Assembly (NCBI GenBank): GCA_900754285.1
Contig: CAAECB010000025.1
Coordinates: 1-10,243, forward strand
Direction: 5' to 3'
DNA from: Clostridia bacterium
GTDB taxonomy: Bacteria > Bacillota > Clostridia > TANB77 > CAG-508
DNA length: 10,243 bases
The position numbers were made by a program, and so were the translations under genes. Every line of letters starts with the position of its first letter. Position 1 is the first letter of the stretch. Below, in pieces: positions 1 to 5,844 of this stretch. The notes under the pieces were generated by a model, which worked only from the letters and a program-made list of their open reading frames with translations, searched no databases and was not told the origin of the DNA.

Positions 1-13
1 TTCATATTTAGAC

Positions 14-49
14 AATAGGGACTTTTTGTTCCAAAATATAGTCCCTATT
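14..49. repeat. Inverted repeat / hairpin at left edge
   Basis: Ten-base perfect arms AATAGGGACT (14-23) and AGTCCCTATT (40-49). Inside them TTTTG and CAAAA can also pair, so the whole makes one long hairpin with a small loop. It lies beyond the 3' end of the yunB/sipL operon. It could be a terminator for a gene left of the window or a small palindromic repeat. The flank is not a clean T-run on either strand, so its role is open. Confidence 0.5.
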
Positions 50-74
50 AATTAAATAATATTTTATTTTCAAA

Positions 75-130
75 AGAAAGTTCTTCGAACTTTCTAGGAT
101 ATAAATAATACTAGAGTTTATTTACTCTAG
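75..130 (-). terminator. Two tandem hairpins after yunB, probable weak terminator region
   Basis: Read on the minus strand, transcription leaving yunB first meets CTAGAGT/ACTCTAG (arms 124-130 and 111-117), then a 9-bp perfect hairpin (arms AGAAAGTTC 75-83 and GAACTTTCT 87-95, loop of 3). The second is followed by a short T-run. Neither has the long T-tract of a textbook terminator, but their position just after the operon suits transcript ending or 3'-end protection. Confidence 0.4.
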
Positions 131-142
131 CATTGCTTAATA

Positions 143-881
143 CTATTCAATTAATTTCATAGCATCACTTTTATCAATTCCCTCTAGATTGTAATAGGTA
201 TTAGGAACATTGCCAACAATAACATTCTCAAGAAGTAGAACTTGATTATCAATACTTTGGCTTATTGTATTAAAAGGAGTCAAAATTTTTACTTCACATT
301 TTATTTGTAAATACACTCTATGCAAAGTTTGATTTATTCCCTGTGCTATAAACTCACTCCTTAAATCAGTCTCTACATTTCCTATTGATGAAATGACTAT
401 TTTTATTCCGTGGTCCAATTCCTGATAATATTCGTATACCTGTAAAACTTCCTAATGGAATTTCTATATTTTCTCTACCCCTTTTATCTATATCTTCTTG
501 TATTTTATTTGGAACATCTGAGATTATTTCATTTATTTTTACTATATTTGATTTTATCATTATTATGTTTCCTTCACTATCTTTTTCTATAGTAAAGAGC
601 TCATCATAAGTGTGGTCTTTCATGACCCCTGTTGCTTGGTCATTTGCAACAATTGTTGCAATAGATTTTGCTTTATCTGCACATAGTTCATCAAATATTG
701 GCATTACTGCATCTAAAACTAATTTAACTGTTGAAACAGCTATTACTATTATAAAAAATATTTTTACTATTTTTTCTTTATTTTTCGGCTCAATGTTTAT
801 TTGTTTTCTATTTCCTATTTTTATTTTTGGGATGTGTATTCGTGGCCTTGAATAAATTTTTACTTTGTTTTTATCATGCAT
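143..881 (-). pseudogene. yunB: YunB sporulation protein, split by a one-base frameshift
   Basis: Two overlapping reading frames together give one YunB. The first frame (881-366) supplies a basic N-terminus, a membrane segment near residues 40-60 and the middle of the protein, up to SFTGIRILSGIGPR. The second frame (open from 418 to 143) supplies the rest, including SSIGNVETDLRSEF and GINQTLHRVYL, which are typical of YunB. Joined, they give about 245 residues, close to the roughly 254 of the B. subtilis protein. The switch is +1 and lies at about 404-413, in GGACCACGGAATAAAAATAG. In B. subtilis YunB is made under sigma-E and is needed for efficient spore formation. The start overlaps the sipL stop by 8 bases, so the two are probably translationally coupled. 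The break could be a true mutation, a sequencing or assembly error, or, less likely, recoding. Family identity is firm; function is uncertain because of the frameshift. Confidence 0.85.
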
Positions 882-2421
882 ATCGATTTGATGGCATTCT
901 TACAAATTTAGGAATATATAATTTTTCTCCTATTTGAATTACATCTGGATTTTCTATAGCATTTGCTTTTACAATATCATCAACAGTACTTCCAAACTCT
1001 TTTGCAATATTCCATAATGTATCTCCTTTTTTTACTATATAAATTATTATACTATAATCTTCTTCTTCTCTTTCCCCATCTTCTTCAACACTGTTTATTA
1101 AATTTGTATTATTGTTTCTATACATATTTGTTTCTATGTTAACATTTATATTGCAGCTTATATTTCCTCCGTCTTGTATTACAAAATCTTGTGATAATAT
1201 TTCAATTTCGTTTCTTGTATTTAAGCTTTCCCCTCTTTCTAAATTATCAATAACATATTCAAATGGAATTGTTGCTGTTTGTGTAGTAACTTGCATGTTT
1301 TGTGATAAAAACATAAACTTCATTTTTAGTTCCATTTCATATAATATTTTTGTATTAATTTTTGTTTCTTTTTGAATTTGTACAGATGATTCTACATCTA
1401 TTAAATTCTTTCCTTCTATATCATTTAGATTGATTTTTTCTTGTATTGTCTTTGTTTGTTTTATTACTTTTTTATCACTTATTGTTGCAATTTTCATTCT
1501 TTCTATTTTTAAATTTATATCTGGTCTATACATGTCTTGTATTAAATTCATATCCTTTTCCTCATATACATTGCAGCTTACTTCATATTCCAACTCTACA
1601 TAGATTGAATGTTCTTCTTGAGGCTGTGGTTTTATTATGATGTTTCTTAATTCGTAGTTTACCTCACATGTATTGTTTTCCGAAACATCTGGTATATCTA
1701 TAAATCCTACTATTGCTATTTTAGGATTTATATGATTTATTCTGTTGTCTTCTGTTAGATACATTATTTTTATTTCTGCTTCTGCTTTTGTTAGTACTTT
1801 GTTGTAACTGATTTTTATGTCTTTGTTTGTGATGTTTGCAGATACTTTTAGTATTTCTGCTAGCTGATCTATTGAGTCTATTTGTACAGTATCTTTTGCA
1901 TTTATCTTTGTTGTTCCTGTTCCCAATAAAGAATTTACTGTTAATGATGTTTTTAAAATTTGCATTCCTTCATCATTTGTTACATCATTTACAACTTCTT
2001 TTTCATCTTTTGAATATACTTTTGCAGATACTTCTAATGCTACTTTTATTCCTATTTTTCTATCATTTATGACTTTTGCCTCAACACTTTTTACACTTGT
2101 TTTTAGTGTTGCTTGCATCTCTGATGTTATCCCTTCCATTTCTATGCTTTCTGAAAAATCTAATGTTGTACTTAATCCTCTTATTCCTTCTTCCTTTCCT
2201 TCTGGTACATACATTATATATGTTTGAACACTTCCATCAAATCTTATTTTTCCTTCTTGTACTTCTTTTTTATATATACATGCAATACCACTTGTACTAA
2301 TTGTATTTAAAACATCTGGTTTGGAATCTGGAATAATTATATCTCCTTCTACAAATATAATTTCTGTTTTTTCTGATATTAATTTATTTATACATAAATT
2401 CTCTTTAGCTATATCTACCAT
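874..2421 (-). CDS. sipL: SipL-type spore morphogenesis protein (SPOCS/DUF3794 repeats plus LysM)
   Basis: A 515-residue protein with several SPOCS (DUF3794) regions: the first near residues 15-110 with the tell-tale VEGDIIIPDSKPDVL, a second around 165-270 and a third around 320-430. A C-terminal LysM follows at about 461-504 (YIVKKGDTLWNIAKEFGS to GEKLYIP). This is the arrangement of Clostridioides difficile SipL, which binds SpoIVA and anchors the coat basement layer around the forespore; its LysM is the SpoIVA-binding part. No signal peptide is seen, as expected for a mother-cell cytoplasmic protein. The start has AGGAAAGG about 12 bases upstream. yunB overlaps its 3' end by 8 bases, and yabG lies divergently upstream; from memory sipL and yabG are also close neighbours in C. 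difficile. A sigma-E promoter is expected, but I could not identify one with confidence. Identity as a SPOCS-LysM protein is firm. Confidence 0.88.
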   Translation of the reverse strand: MVDIAKENLCINKLISEKTEIIFVEGDIIIPDSKPDVLNTISTSGIACIYKKEVQEGKIRFDGSVQTYIMYVPEGKEEGIRGLSTTLDFSESIEMEGITSEMQATLKTSVKSVEAKVINDRKIGIKVALEVSAKVYSKDEKEVVNDVTNDEGMQILKTSLTVNSLLGTGTTKINAKDTVQIDSIDQLAEILKVSANITNKDIKISYNKVLTKAEAEIKIMYLTEDNRINHINPKIAIVGFIDIPDVSENNTCEVNYELRNIIIKPQPQEEHSIYVELEYEVSCNVYEEKDMNLIQDMYRPDINLKIERMKIATISDKKVIKQTKTIQEKINLNDIEGKNLIDVESSVQIQKETKINTKILYEMELKMKFMFLSQNMQVTTQTATIPFEYVIDNLERGESLNTRNEIEILSQDFVIQDGGNISCNINVNIETNMYRNNNTNLINSVEEDGEREEEDYSIIIYIVKKGDTLWNIAKEFGSTVDDIVKANAIENPDVIQIGEKLYIPKFVRMPSNRYA

Positions 2422-2500
2422 TTTTTACATCATCCTTTCCTGAGACAGTCATGCCTCTTTGTTTTACTTTATACATTTATATGTTTTTGATTTTATTTTA

Positions 2501-2565
2501 GAACAAAAGCGGACATTAATAACATTGGCACTTATTAGAACTTTTTAAAGTCCGCGTCTTTGTTC
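2501..2565. repeat. Dispersed repeat, copy A, with terminal inverted repeat
   Basis: Outer arms GAACAAA (2501-2507)/TTTGTTC (2559-2565) and GCGGAC (2509-2514)/GTCCGC (2550-2555) make a near-perfect terminal inverted repeat. A nested pair TAATAA (2517-2522)/TTATTA (2532-2537) lies inside. Bases 2501-2560 align without gaps to 9553-9612 at 43 of 60 identical positions, including the shared blocks GACATTA, AACATT, TTATTA and GTCTT. It sits between sipL and yabG, upstream of both. It may be a MITE-like or small structured element; no coding potential is seen. Confidence 0.6.
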
Positions 2566-2567
2566 GT

Positions 2568-2597
2568 GCGCGAAATTTGCAAAGCAAATTTCTGTGC
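2568..2597. repeat. Short perfect hairpin in the sipL-yabG spacer
   Basis: Arms GAAATTTGC (2572-2580) and GCAAATTTC (2584-2592) with an AAA loop. GCGC (2568-2571) and GTGC (2594-2597) extend the stem past one bulged T. It starts three bases after copy A of the dispersed repeat. There is no T-tract, so a terminator is unlikely. Confidence 0.6.
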
Positions 2598-2608
2598 ATT
2601 GTTATATT

Positions 2609-2648
2609 TTCTATTCTAGGAAGTTCGGAGAATTTTCCTAGAATAGAA
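2609..2648. repeat. Long hairpin in the sipL-yabG spacer
   Basis: Fourteen-base perfect arms TTCTATTCTAGGAA (2609-2622) and TTCCTAGAATAGAA (2635-2648). The inner bases can pair on (TTC 2624-2626 with GAA 2630-2632) to a three-base loop, giving about 18 paired positions with one bulge. Neither strand has a real T-tract after it. It is the third palindrome within about 150 bases between sipL and yabG. Confidence 0.6.
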
Positions 2649-2690
2649 CTTTTATACTTTATTTTTACAATTTGATTTGTTGACATTTTT

Positions 2691-2719
2691 CACTTTTTGA
2701 CATTTTTCTACATAAAATA
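2691..2719 (+). promoter_or_regulatory. Probable sigma-K promoter of yabG
   Basis: The -10 CATAAAATA (2711-2719) fits the sigma-K consensus CATAnnnTA exactly. A -35 CACT, with the key AC, lies at 2691-2694, leaving a 16-base spacer. B. subtilis yabG is known to be transcribed by sigma-K, which supports the call. The region also holds two copies of TTGACATTTTTC (2680-2691 and 2697-2708); TTGACA at 2697-2702 could act as a sigma-A -35, but its matching -10 is poor. Confidence 0.5.
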
Positions 2720-2723
2720 TATT

Positions 2724-2745
2724 AGCCCTAATATTATTTAGGGTT
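2724..2745 (+). promoter_or_regulatory. 5'-terminal stem-loop of the yabG mRNA
   Basis: CCCTAA (2726-2731) and TTAGGG (2738-2743) pair around a six-base loop, extended by one G-T and one A-T pair. With the -10 ending at 2719, transcription would begin at about 2726, so the hairpin would lie at the extreme 5' end of the message. The Shine-Dalgarno AAAGGA follows at about 2754-2759. A 5' stabilising hairpin is a plausible role, by inference. Confidence 0.4.
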
Positions 2746-2770
2746 GATTTAAGAAAGGATTGATTTTTTA

Positions 2771-3631
2771 ATGGAACATATTAAAAAGGGATGTATTGTA
2801 GTTAGAAAATCATATAAAAAAGACATATTATTTAAAATTGTAAAAGTTACTAAAACTAAACATGGCAAAATTGCTATTTTACATGGGATTACAGAAAGAA
2901 TTGAAGCAGACAGTCCTTTGGATGATTTAGAAATTTTAGATACTTGTTCTGTTAATAAATTTTTAGATGATTTTAATAAAAAAATGGATATTAAATTACA
3001 AGATAGCATTTCTTCTAGAAATTTGGATAAATTTAATATTGGTATTTTAAGTAAAAATAGAGATATTAAAGAAAAAGTTATCACTGGTAAAATTCTTCAT
3101 TTAGATGGTGATAAGCAATACTCTAATAAATCTTATTACTATTATAGAAAGCTTGGTTTAAATGCTGTTGTTAAAAACATTCCAGAATATAAGCAACCTA
3201 AAGTTGTGTATTCTTTACTTAGTGTATATAATCCGGATATTTTAGTCGTTACTGGACATGACGGAATGATTAAAAGAAATGTCGGTTATTATGATATTTA
3301 TAATTATAGAAATTCTAAACATTTTATTGAGACTGTAAAAGAAGCTAGAAGATATGACTCTGAGAATAAAAAAAATACTGTTATTTTTGCTGGAGCCTGT
3401 CAAAGCTATTTTGAGGCTATTATTTCTGCAGGTGCTAATTTTGCTTCTTCTCCCGCTAGAATTTTAATTGATTTTTTAGACCCTATTATGATTGCTGAAA
3501 AAGTTGCTATCACTGAGACTTACAAATACATTACTATGGATGATATTGCTTCTGAAATTCGTGATGGTAAAAAGGGAGTTGATGGTATTGGTTCTAATGG
3601 AAAAATGATAAAAAAATTTACTGTTAATTGA
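2771..3631 (+). CDS. yabG: YabG sporulation-specific cysteine protease
   Basis: A 286-residue protein of the YabG family (peptidase family U57), about the same length as the 290-residue B. subtilis protein. The diagnostic blocks are LVVTGHDGM (158-166, with His163) and VIFAGACQSYFEA (204-216, with Cys210); work on C. difficile YabG points to a Cys in the latter block as catalytic. ASSPARILIDFLDP and the C-terminal DGIGSNGKM are also typical. YabG is made late in the mother cell and processes coat and cortex-associated proteins such as SipA and SpoIVA. In C. difficile it also acts on preproSleC and CspBA. The start is set by AAAGGA 11 bases upstream and a probable sigma-K promoter before it. 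It is divergent from sipL and followed by veg, the same neighbour as in B. subtilis. There is no sign of damage, and identity is firm. Confidence 0.93.
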   Translation: MEHIKKGCIVVRKSYKKDILFKIVKVTKTKHGKIAILHGITERIEADSPLDDLEILDTCSVNKFLDDFNKKMDIKLQDSISSRNLDKFNIGILSKNRDIKEKVITGKILHLDGDKQYSNKSYYYYRKLGLNAVVKNIPEYKQPKVVYSLLSVYNPDILVVTGHDGMIKRNVGYYDIYNYRNSKHFIETVKEARRYDSENKKNTVIFAGACQSYFEAIISAGANFASSPARILIDFLDPIMIAEKVAITETYKYITMDDIASEIRDGKKGVDGIGSNGKMIKKFTVN

Positions 3632-3717
3632 TAAATAGTTCACTATTTGTTAGATTGTAATATTTTTGTAACACAATTGTTGTGTAAATGTAATATTATG
3701 TTTTTTGTTCCTTATAA

Positions 3718-3747
3718 CCTTTGGCGTTAAAGGCTTTCCGCTTTTTT
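3718..3747 (+). terminator. Probable terminator of yabG
   Basis: Two overlapping stems are possible: CCTTT (3718-3722)/AAAGG (3729-3733), or GCG..AAA (3724-3731) with TTT.CGC (3735-3741). The second leads straight into six T (3742-3747). A smaller hairpin ACACAA/TTGTGT lies upstream at 3671-3685. The structure sits between the yabG stop and the veg promoter, so it probably insulates veg from late read-through. The stems are short, hence moderate confidence. Confidence 0.45.
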
Positions 3748-3764
3748 ACATTATTTTTATTATT

Positions 3765-3793
3765 TTGACATATTATGTAAAAAATGCTATAAT
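3765..3793 (+). promoter_or_regulatory. Consensus sigma-A promoter of veg
   Basis: TTGACA (3765-3770), a 17-base spacer and TATAAT (3788-3793): a perfect match to the vegetative consensus, with a transcript starting at about 3800. The B. subtilis veg promoter is among the strongest known sigma-A promoters, so a consensus promoter here fits the gene. Confidence 0.9.
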
Positions 3794-3822
3794 TTACCTA
3801 TCTTGAGAGAGTAGGTGATGAT

Positions 3823-4158
3823 ATGATTTGTAAATCAGATATAGCAAATCTTAAAACTGACATCTTTGAGAAAGTGGGTCAAAAGATAATCGTTAAAGGG
3901 TCTTTGGGTAGAAGTAAGGCCTTTACTAAAGAAGCCACAATTGAAAAAGCATATCCTAATATTTTTGTTGTTAGATATGAAGAAAATAATAGTAATGTAA
4001 CTTATAGTTATACTGATGTTTTGACTAGAACCGTTGAAGTGGAAGTTTTTGATGGTACTTCTTATAGTCCTCTTATTCCTCCTCCAGTGGAGTCAAAAAG
4101 AAAAAAACATGTTTTAAATTCATCAGTTAACACACAAATGAATACAGTCGTTGTATAA
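3823..4158 (+). CDS. veg: Veg family protein (DUF1021)
   Basis: A 111-residue protein with the Veg family pattern: an N-terminal basic SH3-like barrel with GQKIIVKGSLGRSKA (19-33), the core EKAYPNIFVVRYEE (42-55) and the closing block VTYSYTDVLTRTVEVEVF (59-76). In B. subtilis Veg is an 86-residue, abundantly made protein reported to stimulate biofilm matrix genes; its biochemical activity is not settled. Here a low-complexity tail of about 30 residues (with IPPPVES and a basic run SKRKKH) extends past the family core. The Shine-Dalgarno GTAGGTGAT ends about five bases before the ATG. It is transcribed alone, from a consensus promoter to a strong terminator, and follows yabG as in B. subtilis. 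Family assignment is firm; the role in this organism is unknown. Confidence 0.88.
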   Translation: MICKSDIANLKTDIFEKVGQKIIVKGSLGRSKAFTKEATIEKAYPNIFVVRYEENNSNVTYSYTDVLTRTVEVEVFDGTSYSPLIPPPVESKRKKHVLNSSVNTQMNTVVV

Positions 4159-4163
4159 TTTAT

Positions 4164-4194
4164 AGACATACAGGAAAACCTGTATGTCTTTTTT
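4164..4194 (+). terminator. Rho-independent terminator of veg
   Basis: Eleven-base perfect stem AGACATACAGG (4164-4174)/CCTGTATGTCT (4179-4189), AAAA loop, then a T-run to 4194. It lies six bases after the veg stop. spoIIID converges on it from the other side; on the minus strand the run after the stem is A+T mixed rather than pure T, so it may serve both genes but favours veg. Confidence 0.92.
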
Positions 4195-4200
4195 GCTTTT

Positions 4201-4479
4201 TTATTTGTTTAGTTTTTTGTTTTCTTTCATATGACTGTATTTTAGTTTTGTTGCCATTCCTCCTCTTATGTGTCTTTCTGCTTTGTTCTCTTCCAATATT
4301 TCTCTTACCTCTTTGGCTAATCCTGGATTTATCTTTTTTAATCTTTCAGATACATCTTTGTGTACTGTACTTTTGCTTATTCCATACTTCTTTGCTGCAC
4401 CTCTTACTGTGTCTTTGGATTCTATTATATAATGTGCTAGTTCTACTGCACGTTCTTCTATTGATGATTTTTGCTCCAT
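4201..4479 (-). CDS. spoIIID: SpoIIID, mother-cell sporulation transcription regulator
   Basis: A 92-residue DNA-binding protein. A helix-turn-helix lies at residues 24-43 (TVRGAAKKYGISKSTVHKDV), followed by the family's SERLKKINPGLAKEVREIL and the conserved basic C-terminal block HIRGGMATKLKY (70-81), which also contacts DNA in B. subtilis SpoIIID. It tunes the sigma-E regulon and helps switch on sigma-K. B. subtilis SpoIIID is 93 residues, so the length matches. The start is set by a G-rich Shine-Dalgarno (AGGGGG, about nine bases upstream). It is convergent with veg and shares the spacer terminator. An inverted repeat at 4497-4523 lies just upstream and may be regulatory. The last ten residues (HMKENKKLNK) are a variable tail. 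Identity is firm. Confidence 0.95.
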   Translation of the reverse strand: MEQKSSIEERAVELAHYIIESKDTVRGAAKKYGISKSTVHKDVSERLKKINPGLAKEVREILEENKAERHIRGGMATKLKYSHMKENKKLNK

Positions 4480-4496
4480 ACAGAAAAACCCCCTAT

Positions 4497-4523
4497 GCGA
4501 TACTTTTGTTTAATAGTATTCGC
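4497..4523. promoter_or_regulatory. Inverted repeat upstream of spoIIID
   Basis: GCGATACT (4497-4504) and AGTATTCGC (4515-4523) pair over eight bases with one bulge and a ten-base loop. It begins just upstream of the spoIIID ribosome binding site. It could be an operator (spoIIID is autoregulated in relatives) or a 5' leader hairpin. Confidence 0.4.
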
Positions 4524-4545
4524 TTTTAGGCGGTTTTAGAACTTC

Positions 4546-4631
4546 TTAATTATGTATGCGGTGTTTTTTGAGTCCGTCCCCCAAAACATTAATTATGTGT
4601 GCAGTGCTTTTTGAGTCCGTCCCCAAAAACA
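4546..4631. repeat. Two-copy 43-bp tandem repeat
   Basis: Units 4546-4588 and 4589-4631 are head to tail with an exact 43-base period and few differences. Each starts TTAATTATGT and carries TTTTTGAGTCCGTCCCC near its end. The repeat ends two bases before the stop of the serpin-like gene and lies in the spacer in front of spoIIID. On the minus strand the core reads GGGGACGGACTC. Similar GGGGAC-type short repeats occur across Firmicutes genomes and are sometimes tied to REP-associated transposases; that link is inference only. Confidence 0.8.
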
Positions 4632-4633
4632 TC

Positions 4634-5728
4634 TTATTGAAATTTTGTTATGTCATCAATTTTAGCTGCAAAATATGGGTTGTCTTTACCCTCTTCTTTT
4701 AAGAATATTGCAAATGTATTGTCAATAGCAAATTCTCTAATCGCTTCAGGCATTAATGCCATTTCTTTTACCATCATTCCGGCTTCACTTCTGATTTTTC
4801 CACCTCTCTTGTCTAAATCAAATTGTATAGTTTGTAATGCTTTTTCTATCATATAGCTGTTACCATTAGAAAAGAAAAATGGTTCATTTTCAACTTCTGT
4901 TATTTCTTTTTTTTCATTTATTTTTATATTAGGAATTTTTACTAGTTCTTCTTCTTCTAATCCTTTATTCCCATCATAATTTGATTCTTGCTGTTTTATA
5001 TTTTGGTATATTTCACTAAATGTTTTTCCATTTGGATTTTTGCAAAGAATTACTTCATCTTCTTGTTTAGTTTTTAATTTTATTGCAAAATCATCTTTTG
5101 AATTATAATATAAAACTTCCACTTGATTTCTTAATTCTGCATTTTTATTATCTTTTCTTATCCCAAAATATTTTACATTTTCATAATTTCCAAAATTTCC
5201 ATCTTCCAATTCTGCAAATTCTTTTTTAAATTGAAATTCTTTTTTTAGCATTACATATAAAAAGTAATCTTCTTTACTTTTCTTGTTCCAATCAAATCCA
5301 TCTAATATTTCACTTTTTTCATTAAATTTTTCTTTTATTGCTTTTTCTATTTCTTCTTTTAATTGTATTGATGGTGTTCCCACTCTTTTATAATAATATT
5401 TCTCTGATATATCTTTAGTTGTAAATGTTTCTTCATTTAGATTTTTTACTATTTGCTTTTGTGGAGTAAATGTTATGTCTTGTTTAGCTAAATCATTTTT
5501 TAAGTCATTCCATATTAATTGGAATGTGCCACACCATATTGTGTTATTTTGTATCTCATCTTTTAATGTTAATGCTGTTTTTATTTCATTATTGCTGTTA
5601 AATGAGTGTTCTTTTGGACTTTCTTTTCCTTCTTCACTTTGTTTTTTGTTGTTTGCTACAAATACTATTCCGCAAATTATTATTGCTAATATTAATATTC
5701 CTCCTACTATTTTTATAGCTTTTTTCAT
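4634..5728 (-). CDS. Membrane-anchored serpin-like protein (divergent)
   Basis: About 364 residues from the ATG at 5728, chosen because AAAGGTGG lies seven bases upstream; two earlier in-frame ATGs (5746, 5734) lie before or too close to that site. One N-terminal membrane segment (about 4-25) is followed by a charged linker; the Cys in it does not fit a normal lipobox. The rest resembles a serpin fold in order: a helix-A-like GTFQLIWNDL (67-76), NQVEVLYYNSKDDFAIKL (201-218), VKIPNIKINEKKE (263-275), a strand-5A-like IQFDLDKRGGKIRSEAG (301-317) and a C-terminal block FAIDNTFAIFLKE..YFAAKI (333-357). From the hinge Glu315 to FAIDNTF the spacing equals that in alpha-1-antitrypsin (25 residues), which places Arg331 at P1. 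The hinge (MMVKEM) lacks the small residues of inhibitory serpins. The protein probably faces outside the cell. The assignment is by motif order and needs a profile search; otherwise call it an anchored protein of unknown function. Confidence 0.5.
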   Translation of the reverse strand: MKKAIKIVGGILILAIIICGIVFVANNKKQSEEGKESPKEHSFNSNNEIKTALTLKDEIQNNTIWCGTFQLIWNDLKNDLAKQDITFTPQKQIVKNLNEETFTTKDISEKYYYKRVGTPSIQLKEEIEKAIKEKFNEKSEILDGFDWNKKSKEDYFLYVMLKKEFQFKKEFAELEDGNFGNYENVKYFGIRKDNKNAELRNQVEVLYYNSKDDFAIKLKTKQEDEVILCKNPNGKTFSEIYQNIKQQESNYDGNKGLEEEELVKIPNIKINEKKEITEVENEPFFFSNGNSYMIEKALQTIQFDLDKRGGKIRSEAGMMVKEMALMPEAIREFAIDNTFAIFLKEEGKDNPYFAAKIDDITKFQ

Positions 5729-5796
5729 AAGCATTCCACCTTTCATTTATTTTTAATCATTATACATTATATTATATAAAATTAAAACCTTTTTAT

Positions 5797-5832
5797 AAAA
5801 AATAAAGCGATTAATTTAAAAAAATTAATCAC
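5797..5832 (-). terminator. Terminator of the MATE-kinase gene
   Basis: Read on the minus strand: stem GTGATTAATTT/AAATTAATCGC (11 pairs, one G-T) around a TTTT loop, followed by a T-rich run with one A. It starts about 13 bases after the stop codon at 5845. It separates the transporter from the serpin-like gene. Confidence 0.75.
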
Positions 5833-5844
5833 CTTATAAAAATA

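Noticed and set aside
1446..2300. Several plus-strand frames rich in Leu, Phe and Ser opposite sipL
   Set aside because: They are low-complexity mirror frames of the well-supported sipL gene and have no family features.
2501..2648. CRISPR array in the sipL-yabG spacer
   Set aside because: The repeats are different palindromes, each present once here, with no regular repeat-spacer order and no cas gene.
4490..4520. A sigma-E-like promoter for spoIIID (TACTATT, 14 bases, CATAGGGG)
   Set aside because: The -10 would contain the gene's own ribosome binding site, so the transcript would start after it. The real promoter must lie farther upstream.
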